Positions 55,107 to 64,000 of a DNA stretch of 64,000 bases are shown here, one piece after another (positions within the stretch are counted from its first letter, which is position 1; every line of letters starts with the position of its first letter). Below the pieces are notes generated by a model. That model did no database searches. It saw only the letters and a list, made by a program, of their open reading frames with translations, and had not been told where the DNA came from. The stretch is from Yamagishiella unicocca. Lineage: Eukaryota > Chlorophyta > Chlorophyceae > Chlamydomonadales > Volvocaceae. The translations under genes and the position numbers were made by a program. The stretch lies in assembly GCA_003116995.1 (NCBI GenBank), contig BDSL01000125.1, forward strand, positions 124,001 to 188,000, written 5' to 3'.

Positions 55107-58032
55107 ATGAACATTAGACTCAAAATAGCCGTGCGTCTCTTATCGTCCCGAATTGGCCACCCCGTCCGTAACCCGGCTGGGAATGTGCCGCTAGCAAATT
55201 CCGCAGCGGCACTGAATTCTGCTCATACCGGCCCTCTGCTTAGCGTTCAGCGACTACCGGTATCCTCCACAAGGAGCCCAGCCGTCGGCCGACAGAATTG
55301 CAACTGCCCAGCAGCCTTGGCTAACCGATGCTTTCTGTACGTCGGCACCAGACACATGTCAATCGTCGCTAGCGCGGCGGGGCGACCCGGCGTTGGCGCC
55401 TCACCGGCATCCGGGCGCTCAGCCCACGACGCTCGCGCCCGACCGCCGCTTGCCAAGCAGCTGCCGCCGCCCCCGCGTCAGCCACAAACCACATCCCGCG
55501 ATGGCGGCAGCGGTGCCGGCAGCCCCTATCTGGGTAGCCCGGGGTGGCAGCGGGGGCTGCCACAGCAGCAGCAGCCGCAGCACCAGCACCAGCACCAGCA
55601 GCAATCTCCCAGATCGCGGACACAGGCAGGGAGACGGGAGCCGCCACCTCCTCCCCCCTCCGCATCACGGGTGGCCGGTACCGCCGAGGGGGATGGGGAC
55701 CCGGGGGGGCAAAGCTGGTCCGACGGCGGCGAGTCGCGAGCTGGGTCCGCAGCCGGACCTGGCTTACCCGAGGTAGGCTGTGTGTATGTGGGGGCGGGTC
55801 GGGGCGGGATACCCGGGGGTAGGGCGTGCGATTAGGGGTTTAGGGGTTTAGGGGTTTAGGGCGGGTCGGAGAGGAGTACCCGGGGGTAGGGCGTGTGCTT
55901 AGGGTTTTAGGGTTTTAGGGGTTTAGGTGCGGGTCGAAGCGGGGTAGGGTAGAGGCGAAACGCATGCGGCGAGGCGGGAGGCGGGGAAACTGGGCGACGA
56001 GTCGGAGGGGGGTTGGAAGAAGAGCCGTCGGAGGGGGGGGGCGCAGGCTGGAGGAGGGGGACTGGGGGAGTGGCCGGGGAGAAGACCCGGTTACACGGCG
56101 CTAGAAACGGAGCTCAGAAGCTAGCCGGGGGCGAGTAGTGCTCGGATACGCGGTCGAGTGCAGGGGGCTGAGGGGAACAGAGCTCGGGTTGACTCTCCGG
56201 GGAAAGCTGTGGTACATGGCCCGTCGACGGCTTGTTTCCGCGAAAGAAACAAACTGTTGTGCAGCCCCAGTGAGGCGAAAGTGGGGGGAGTTGGGTGGCG
56301 CGCTGGGACGTGGTGGGGGGGCGAGATGCGGCGAAGTCCGGCTCCTTCCCAGCCCGTGTACAGACCGTTACCAACCGGCGAGGTGGTGCGCTACCGGGCG
56401 GCACCGACCAGCGTCCGTTTCCGGCGCGTGGCGCGAACCCTGCAGCCGCCTTGCTGCTGAGGAACCGCGGTCGCGAAGACGCGAGCAGCGACTGCAAGAC
56501 CGCAGCCGGAAAACAAATGTAAAACAAACGTATACGGTAAGACGGACAAAGCCTAACTTCCCCGAACGCGGCCGGATGACCCACCTGGCCAGAACGGAAA
56601 GGGGCCAACGACGGCCTTCATCACGGGGGGGGGGGGGGTGCGAAAAAGAGCCGGTTACTCGACAGGGGGGGCGGGGTATAAGAGAATCCGCGACGGAAAG
56701 GGGGGGGCCGGCCCCATTAGGGTTTATTTAGGGTTTAGGGTTTAGGGGGGCTTCCGGAGCCCGCCCGTACGGTTGCTGACGATGACTATATCAAGTGCCA
56801 CGCCAGACTGGACCTAGCCGGGAGGGCGCCCTAAGGCGCCTCTAGGGGGGATCCGGGGGGTTGCGAAACTAGGTTCGGAAGCTCTGTTCTGGTTCGCAGC
56901 CCTCCCCACGGCCCCAGCCCTCCCGACACACCTGTACGGCACGCAGTTGTATGCGGAAAGCCGGGGGGTGCAAGCCGCGGGCTTCAACCGGGGGGAGATG
57001 GAAGCTGGGCGGCAGATTACTTCAAACCCCGGGTGCACCGGCGTCCGCTCCCCCCCCCCTAGCCGATGATGTCCCCCTCCCCCCTCCGAACCCCCCCCCC
57101 CTTCCGGCTCCCTCCCTCCTTCACCTTTCGGCTCCCTCGCCCCCCTTACACCTATGTCGTGTAACAGGTCTTTATGACCCCCCCCCCTACGGCTTTTACG
57201 AACCCCCCTACCGGCTCCTCTCCCCCACACCGGCTCCTCGCCCCCCCGACCGTCCTCACCCAAGTTCTCCAGCATGCATCTCGAAACGTCTGCTTTAAAC
57301 GGTTTTTCTCGCATCCACGGGTCTTCCTCGAACCCCCTCCCCCCGACCGGCTAATACGGTTTTTATACAACCCCCCGACCGGCTCCCTCCTCCCGACCGG
57401 CTCCCTCCCCCCGACCGGCTCCCTCCCCCCCTCCCCCCCCAGGTCGACCTGATCACCTCCGCCTCCAACTCGTATGTCAAGCACCTTGTGCGGCTGCGAA
57501 CCAGCGCCGCCTACCGCCGGGAGCAGCGGCGGGTGCTGCTGGTGGGGGCGGAGATCATCGAGGAGGCCGCGGGTGAGGGGGTGAGGGGTGGGGGCGGAGA
57601 TTATTGAGGAGGCGGCGGGTGAGGGGGTGAGGAGTGGGGCGTGGGGTCCGCCAGGCAGGGCAGGAAGGCGGTGCGGAAGGGGCGCTGGGTTCCTGCGCGT
57701 GTGTATCGATACGCGGATTGGGGAGCGCCGGAGGGGAGCGATGGTGGGTGGCATACGTCACCGAGATGTACGGACGTGCTACGTCATCGATAGTACCCGT
57801 CTGGTGCTGGACAAGCTTGTCGAGCGTAAGCTGCTTTTTAGAGCATGAGCTGCTTTTGAGAGCATGAGCTACTTTCGAGAGCTAACGTAGCCTGGGTCCA
57901 GCAGCGGCAGCGGCAGCAGCAGCAGCAGTAGCAGTAGCAGTAGCAGTAGCAGTAGCAGTAGCAGTAGCAGTAGCAGCAGTAGCAGCAGCTGTAGCAGTAG
58001 CAGCAGTAGCAGCAAGGTCAGTAGCAAATGAT

Positions 58033-58068
<36 letters not shown>

Positions 58069-61000
58069 TAGGTGACACACCCTGTCAGCAGCGCCCACAC
58101 AACCCATCTGCCCCGGGGTCCGCTTCCCCTCCCGCCACACTTTCCCCTCATAGCTCATACCCTCCCCCCACGCGGCCAACTGCCTTCGCTCCCCTCTTCC
58201 CTTGTCGCTATCACCTCCTTTGCTGCCGCCCCGTACCTGCCGCCCCATCCTGGCCCCCCTGGAGTCACTCCGCCCGGCCCGCAGCCACGCTCCCCAAGTT
58301 TGCGCATTTCCACCGTACAGCCGTACCACCACCTTCCGTACCCCGCTCGCTATACCGCACACCAACCGTCGATTCAGTCTCTTCACCGGCCCCTGCACCA
58401 CGTCCGTTTCCCTTCTCCCTGCCCCTCCCGCACGTTTTGACGTCTGCTGCCCCTCCTCTCACACATCTTGACGCCTGCCGCGGCCCCCCCTCCCACACAT
58501 CTTGACGCCTGCTGGACCCCTCCGCATGCTTCACAACACGACGACGCACGTTGCTTTGCTAACCGCTCTGCGTTCTGGCCAGGTGGGCCTTGCAACCCCC
58601 CCGCCTTCGGGAGTTCGGATTCGTCTTTCCTGCCCGCTTGTCTTTCGGCTGCGGCTTTGCGGTCGCTGTTGGTCGTATCGCCGACGTCTTGTTTTCCGGC
58701 TGCTGCCTTGCAGTCGCTGCTCGTGTCGTCCTCCTCCTCCTCCTCCTCCTCCTCCTCCTCCTCCTCCTCCTCCTCCTCCTCCAGCACGACGTCCACGGGT
58801 CGCGTCCACAGGTTTCCCGGATACCGGTAGTCAACCAAAGTATGTCCTCCGACATGCGCACCCTAACACGTGTTCGAGACCTCCTCGCCTCCGGCCAGGC
58901 TCTGCTCTCCGCCTCCTGTACGTCATGTAACCGGGCCTTCTCGAACCCCCAACCCCTCCGATTCTCTTATGCCCCTCCCCCCCCATACCTCCCCCCGCTC
59001 TCCCCAGGCGACTCCGCCGTCCTGGCTGCTCGTGTGGTGCTGCTGCTGGAGGGCGCCCCCCCGCCCCGCCTCAGGGGGGTGGCCGCACTGCGGGTGGTGC
59101 GAGTCACGGAGGGGGTCATGAAGAAGGTGGGGGTGTGTGCCCATCCCGGAGACCTGTAGTTAGGGGGGTTGTATAAAAACCGTATTACGCAACCGTATTA
59201 CTAAACCGTATTAGTTAGGGGGGCCTCACATCGGCGCCAAGCAGCGCCAGGAGGGCGGCCACGATGACGGGTCATGCCCCGCACCGTCGACCCACGGGTC
59301 TCCTCTCATGCCCCACACTGCGAGGGGGTCGTGGAGCCATGATGATGACGTCATGCCCACCACTGCGGCGAGCGGCTGGCCTGACGGGTGCGATGTCTGA
59401 CTGCAGTACACCCACCCACCCACGCACCCACCCACCCACCCACCCACCCAACCATCCAACCACCTAACCACCCACCCACCCACCCAACCATCCACCCACC
59501 TAACCACCCACCCACCCACCCAACCATCCACCCACCTAACCACCCACCCACCCATCCAACCCAGGTCAGCGGCGTGGAAAGCGCCAGCGGTGTGGCGGCG
59601 GTGGCGGAGCTGGACTTGCCGCCGGAGAGGAGTCTGGGGGCGCTGCTGGCGGAGGTTGGGGGGGAGCCGCTGGCGGAGGCGGCGGGCAGGGAGGCGGCCG
59701 AGGAGGCAGTGGGTGAGTGAGAGCGTGCGGGTGCCCGTTGCTTTGCTGGGGGCGGATGTGCCTGTGTGTTTTAAGTATGCTGAGCTGAGCCGCGAAGGAG
59801 ACTGAGCGCGAGTGTGTGTGTCTGTGTGTTTTAAAAATGTTGTGTGTCTGTGTGTGTGCCTGTGTGTGTGTTTTATACATGCTGCGCTGAGCCGCGAAGG
59901 AGACTGAGCGCGAAGAAACCAAGGAATCCGGAGGCAGGGCGAGGCGTGTGTGTGTGTGTGTGTGTGTGCCTGTGTGTGAGTCTGCGTGGGTGTGTCTGTG
60001 CGTGCGTCTGTGTGTGAGTCTGTGTGTGTGAGCCTGTGCATGTGTGTGTGTTTTCCCGGATGTGCCTGTGCCCTTTTGTCAGGGATGGTGGGGAGCGGAG
60101 GGGTGGGGAGCGGAGGGGCGGGACCCTCCCACCTGTTGCCAGGGTGGGGGCCCCTAGCCGCCTGCTTCCACCATCAACAACCAGAGACTCTACACCGCCG
60201 GCCTCCGACCACATTGTCCCCCGGCACCGCCCTTGGTTTATCGGCCGTGGAGTCGCGGATCCCCCCCCCTCCTTCGCGTCCTCCCCCTTCCTACCCCTCC
60301 CCACCGCCCCCGGGCCTCGCCCCCGACCCTTTGCAGACCCAGCCCGCTCCGAAGACATCGTCTCCACCTCCAATCCTACCACCCTCGCGCCGCCTGCTCG
60401 TCCTCGCGCCGTACGGCTGCTCGTCCTGGACGGCGTCCAGGACCCGGGCAACCTGGGCAGCCTGGCTCGCTCCGCCCTAGCGTTCGGCTGGCAGGGGCTG
60501 TTCCTGCTGCCCGGCTGCTGCGACCCGATGAACGACAAGGCGGTCAGGTCCAGCCGGGGGGCGCTGCTGCGGCTGCCGGTGGCGGCGGGAGGGCTGCTGG
60601 AGCTGAGGGCAGCGGCGGCGGCGGCGGGGCTGCTGCTGCTGAGTGCCGACATGGAGGACCAGGGGGAGGGGGTGGGGGAAGGGGAGGAGGAGGGGGAGAG
60701 GGAGGCAGGCGGGTTGGATGTGGGGGGGAAGGAGGAGGGGAAGGGGGGGAGAGGGGGGCTGCTGGAGGGGGGCGGGCTGATGGCGTTGTTAGAGGGCGGG
60801 CGGGGGAGGGGAGGGGGAGGGAGGGGGGGGAGCGCCGGCGGGGGGGAACACGGGGGCAGGGGGCAGCAGGGGATCGGGGGGTTGCCGGCGGTGCGGAGGG
60901 TGATGCTGATGGTGGTGGTGGGGGGCCGGGTCGTAGGTCGGGGTGGGGCGGCGTGGCTTTGGTGCTGGGCAGCGAGGGGGCGGGGTTGTCGGATGAGGTG

Positions 61001-61183
61001 CGGCGGCTGTGCACCCGTGTGTCGGTGCCCATGGAGGGGCCCATGGAGTCCCTCAACGTGGCGGTGGCGGGGGCGGTCATCATGTTCGCCATCAGCGCGG
61101 GACCCCCCAGCCTGTTCGGCAAGCTGGCGGCGAGGTTGGAGGCGGCGGGGGGGCAGGCGGGGGCGGGGCCGCTGCGGCGGTGA
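55107..61183 (+). CDS. TrmH/SpoU-family rRNA 2'-O-methyltransferase, probably organellar
   Basis: Exons 55107-55772, 57443-57572, 59008-59126, 59565-59712 and 60337 onward to the TGA at 61181-61183, with phases 0, 1, 0, 1. Exon 1 has a basic, Ser/Ala-rich start fitting a transit peptide, then a Gln/Pro-rich linker. Exons 2-4 carry the substrate-binding part (ITSASNSYVKHL, then ASGVAAVAELDLP). The last part has the three SpoU motifs: DPGNLGSLARSAL, VLGSEGAGLSDEV and PMEGPMESLNVAVAGAV, which form the trefoil-knot SAM site. Motifs 1 and 2 lie in different frames, so one more short intron or an indel falls within 60660-60945, a Gly/Glu-rich stretch; I could not place it. Typical substrates are organelle large-subunit rRNA riboses. 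Confidence 0.8.
55831..55927. repeat. Interstitial telomere-like repeats, block 1
   Basis: Runs of TTTAGGGG at 55831-55862 and of TTTTAGGG at 55898-55927. They lie within a duplicated 60-70 bp unit (GTACCCGGGGGTAGGGCGTG or a close variant in each half). Located in intron 1 of the TrmH-type gene. Confidence 0.85.
56716..56748. repeat. Interstitial telomere-like repeats, block 2
   Basis: ATTAGGGTTTATTTAGGG then TTTAGGGTTTAGGG, 33 bp, also within intron 1 of the TrmH-type gene. Confidence 0.85.
57252..57334 (+). repeat. Dispersed 145-bp element, 3' half, copy 5
   Basis: CCTCACCCAAGTTCTCCAGC through CACGGGTCTTCCTCG. It lies in sense in intron 1 of the TrmH-type gene, about 110 bp before the exon 2 acceptor, and is followed by C-rich sequence. 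Confidence 0.8.
57899..58070. repeat. (CAG/TAG)n microsatellite
   Basis: Interrupted CAG and TAG triplets run for about 170 bp in intron 2 of the TrmH-type gene. A (CCT)n run at 58728-58782 follows in the same intron. Confidence 0.97.
59406..59562. repeat. (CCCA)n microsatellite
   Basis: CCCACCCA/CAACCATC units form a pyrimidine-rich run that leads directly into the acceptor of TrmH exon 59565-59712, mirroring the (GGGT)n run at the mTERF acceptor. Confidence 0.95.
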
Positions 61184-61760
61184 GGCGGCGCCCTGGCCGC
61201 GACCAAAATCGGGACTCTTTGCCACTCGTCTACCGTACCCTCAGGGTATCGTCGCGCATACATATATATATTAATAATTATTTTGAAAATAGTGGAAAGT
61301 AGCGCAAAAATAAATCAATTCCTTCGGGGGGTGCGCGACTTTAGAAATTAATTGCCAGGCAGCGAGCGCGACTTCGTAAAAACTGTGAGACGCCCCCGTA
61401 CTGTGCCCGTACCGTACGTACCCATACCCAGCGGCCTACCCGAATCCACTTCCACCTAGAGACACCGAAAGACCTTCGGCATTGGCATCATTCTAACCAA
61501 TATTGTCCAAGGAACGTATTTCTGGGTTAACGTAAGAGCTTACACGCCGATACCGGTAGTGGGTTTAGGGCAGCTGCGCGACGTTGGAATAAGTTCCTGT
61601 CAGGGGTGTGCGACTCAAAAAAAAATTCCTGTCAGGCGTGCGTGACTCCAAAAAATAATTACAAATTCTAGGGGTGCGCGACGATCAGCCGAAGGTACGG
61701 TATTGTGTGGCCGTGGTAAAACTCAATCGTTACTCGTCAATCGCCAGTTGCGCGGGGCGG
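61184..61760. other. 3' flank of the TrmH-type gene
   Basis: AT-richer than the rest, no coding frame. GGGGTGCGCGACTTTAGAAA-like units recur (GGTGCGCGAC, GTGTGCGACTCAAAAAA, GCGTGACTCCAAAAAA), spaced through 61328-61690. Confidence 0.5.
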
Positions 61761-63090
61761 GGGTTATCGGGTGATTGTCCTGGGGGGTCATCCTGGGGGT
61801 TATGCAGGCGCCGGACAGGTGTCCTCTCTCCGGCATCATGCCAGGCACCGCACCGTGTTCGGTGGTGCGGTGGGGGGTCGGCGCGAAGGGCACCTGGCGG
61901 GGGTGCCTGCCTCCGGGCTGGACCATCGGGCGGCTCGGGGGCTCGGCCTTGGGCATCGGGCCGAGAGTGCCCAAGGGGGCTGGGGGCTGGGGGCTGGGGG
62001 CTGCCCAGAGTGCCCAAGGGGGCTGGGGGCTGGGGGCTGCCCAGCGTGGTCGGCCGCTAGCTGCCCCCGCGGGGATTCGGCCGCTGCTGGCCCGCGTGGG
62101 GCTGTGGCTGTGGCTGTGGCCGGTGCAAGGCCCTTCTGGCTGTGGGCAGTGTGTTTTGGGGATATTGTCGCCCGGGCTCGCGCCCAGCTGACTGCGGGGT
62201 CCTGATCTCTGTGTCCGAGTGCGGGGTGCTGCTCATCAGCAGCCAGGCCCTCATCAGCTAGGTGTGCCCCGGGCAGGGTGGGGCGCAGTGCAGGCCACCC
62301 ACCCGTTCCTCCCGTTTCGTACCCGGGTCTTCCTCGCAACCCGTCCCTCTATGCGGTGGGCGGTCGCTTCGCAGTGTGCTGGCTGAACCCTGGTTGTGCT
62401 GTCCTGAACTCTGGTTGTCCTGAACCCTGGTTGTCCTGTCCTGAACCCTGGTTGTCCTGAACCCTGGTTGTCCTGTCCTGAACCCTGGTTGTCCTGAACC
62501 CTGGTTGTCCTGTCCTGAACCCTGGTTGTCCTGAACCCTGGTTGTCCTGAACCCTGGTTATCCTGTCCTGAACCCTGGTTGTCCTGTCCTGAACCCTGGT
62601 TGTCCTGTCCTGAACCCTGGTTGTCCTGTCCTGAACCCTGGTTGTCCTGTCCTGAATCCTGGTGGTCCGTTCCTGAACCCTGGTTGTCCAGAACCCTAGC
62701 TGCCCTGGAGGACCTGAGCGGCTCCTACCTGTTACCGGTATGCGCCCGCTTGTCCGCCTGCCTGGTGCCTTGTGGGCCAGGGGCCGGTCTTGTATTTTCT
62801 CCAGTGCGGTTTGCTCCGCCTAGCAATTCAGGTTGTGTCTGGGACCGTATTGAAGTGTGCGGCTGGGGGCGCTGTCTGCCCGGTTTTGCTGTTCCCCGTC
62901 CTTTTGGCCTTGGTTCGTTTTGTGACTGCCTGTTGTGCTGAGGGTCCCTTTGCTGGCCGGCCTTTCGAGTGGGGCGTTTTCCCGTGCGGATGGTGACCTG
63001 GCCCGCCGTGGGTTTCGGTCCCCAGCCCGTCGGCCTGGGCTGTCTGGTCCTTCTTGTCGTGGGCTCGCCCGGGCTTGCGGACACTGTATT
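61761..63090 (+). mobile_element. Degraded LINE remnant with 3' tail
   Basis: At about 62280 one frame encodes GAVQATHPFLPF, comparable to DAVGSRHPFLRV at the end of the intact LINE ORF2. The tail at about 63050 contains GTGGGCTCGCCCGGGCTTGC, close to the tail at 17054. Coding is otherwise destroyed, and a minisatellite interrupts the element. Confidence 0.5.
62389..62700. repeat. CCTGAACCCTGGTTGTCCTGT-type minisatellite
   Basis: Alternating 16- and 21-bp units of CTGAACCCTGGTTGTC, with or without CTGTC, run about 300 bp inside LINE-derived sequence. Confidence 0.95.
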
Positions 63091-63605
63091 GCTTCCGTTA
63101 AGCCCAAAGCAGCCATACCCCCAAACTTCCACTTGCATGAGTCACACTTCCAACATTCCAGTACAACGCTGGCCTTCACCCTTTCGCCATCCCTAACAGT
63201 GGCACACGAAATTCCCATGGGCTCTGTGACCCCCTGTACAGCCGTCCAGGTCCCGCGCACATATCTTCCCTGGGAACATGCGCACATCACTTCCTTTGTG
63301 CGTTTTAAACTGCAAGTCTCGAAGATTTTGCATGCGAAGTGGGAAAAATAGTAATTCGAGATACTTATTTGATGTACAAAGTGGCGTCTGCGGGCGGGAA
63401 CATGGAGTTCTCAGAAGCCTCCACTAAAGGTCAGTCGCCTTGCCATTGCCGTATCGAGTCTGATAACATAACCGTAAGCAAACTTTTGCATGTGTCATGA
63501 TCAAAGTACAAATGCAGCAATGGAGCATAGTGAAACTCACGATGTACTTAATCATGGTCGACAACCGTGCCGTACGCGAAAAGCTTCATTAATGATGCGC
63601 GGTCC

Positions 63606-63998
63606 TCACCAGTCCTGCAAAACATACGCAGTAAAGCGCTGCGTTTGATTGAAGTAGGGTTGCTGGGCAAGCTGTTGGGAGTAGCTTGGGAGCACTGGAG
63701 GCCAATGGCGACCATGACTGGACTTGGACGACAAGCGCTGCTTATAGTTGCAGGTATGTTGAGTTACATGAATTCCATCTGGGAAGAACTTGGGCAAGGA
63801 TGCACGTGTACGTCTGCCGACATCTGTCGTCACGGTATTGAGAGGGTGATGCGCGCGTTTTCTCTCCAGCCCCATACAAAACCTCCTACAGTAGCTATGA
63901 GGGACATCATTCCTATAAAGCGCGTTGTTTGTACGTCGACGTCGGCGCATCACACAGTCGTCGGCGACGTCATCTCGCCCTCTCCACCTGCTGCTCAT
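63606..63998 (-). CDS. Hypothetical ORF at the right edge
   Basis: A 130-aa frame of balanced composition (for example KFFPDGIHVTQH, then QQLAQQPYFNQTQRF) in moderately AT-rich sequence. It may be part of a larger gene, since the window ends soon after. No domain recognised. Confidence 0.3.
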   Translation of the reverse strand: MSSRWRGRDDVADDCVMRRRRRTNNALYRNDVPHSYCRRFCMGLERKRAHHPLNTVTTDVGRRTRASLPKFFPDGIHVTQHTCNYKQRLSSKSSHGRHWPPVLPSYSQQLAQQPYFNQTQRFTAYVLQDW

Positions 63999-64000
63999 TT

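Noticed and set aside
55831..56748. Chromosome end (telomere)
   Set aside because: The TTTAGGG runs are short, interrupted and embedded within a gene with exons on both sides.
1..64000. tRNA, rRNA or snRNA genes
   Set aside because: No cloverleaf with recognisable T-loop and anticodon arms or rRNA core sequence was noticed by eye on either strand; a covariance-model scan would be decisive.

Overview
The window looks like nuclear DNA of a volvocine green alga (a Chlamydomonas/Volvox relative). It is GC-rich and intron-dense, with GT-AG and a few GC-AG introns. It carries TGTAA poly(A)-type signals, TTTAGGG/TTTTAGGG interstitial telomeric repeats, an EGF/polyproline cell-wall-type secreted protein, LINEs with an apurinic endonuclease, and many minisatellites. 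Genus and species cannot be fixed from sequence alone. Gene models were made by hand from splice sites and reading-phase bookkeeping. Family names rest on visible motifs, not on searches.

Layout. (1) 1-16866: a tandem array of about 2.7 units of 6166 bp. Each unit carries a gene for a kinase-fold protein (593 aa, six exons; HGD catalytic loop, DFDWAG in place of DFG). The gene spans the unit junction, and its first intron holds a perfect 42-bp stem-loop. A convergent gene remnant and a LINE tail fill the rest of the unit. (2) 17.2-21.1 kb: the 3' half of a P-loop NTPase paralogue, cut off upstream by a 32-bp minisatellite and LINE debris. (3) 21.1-26.3 kb: dispersed repeats, a clean 4-exon secreted SGNH-hydrolase-like gene and a 43-bp minisatellite. 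(4) 26.3-32.9 kb: an apparently intact two-ORF LINE set against an inverted LINE tail. (5) 33-40.3 kb: a 13-exon, 893-aa P-loop NTPase with a possible HEPN-like C-terminus, the full-length relative of (2). (6) 40.3-44 kb: repeats and LINE tails. (7) 44.4-47.3 kb: signal peptide + EGF-like + polyproline gene. (8) 48.5-61.2 kb: a divergent pair, an mTERF-domain gene (minus) and a TrmH/SpoU rRNA 2'-O-methyltransferase gene (plus), sharing a 282-bp 5' region; their introns are packed with simple repeats and short dispersed elements. (9) 61.2-64 kb: LINE remnants, a minisatellite and one hypothetical ORF.

How the genes may work together. The kinase and the NTPase share a distinctive 5' architecture: a header exon ending in phase 1, then a 45-nt exon encoding AAAGPGPG. 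Both recall the modular Crinkler/RHS-type (CR) effectors, in which exchangeable headers are joined to kinase, NTPase or nuclease modules. The window therefore holds a small cluster of such genes (tandem kinases, a full NTPase, a broken NTPase) mixed with LINEs. The mTERF/TrmH pair points to shared control of organelle gene expression. The link to CR effectors and the HEPN call are inference.
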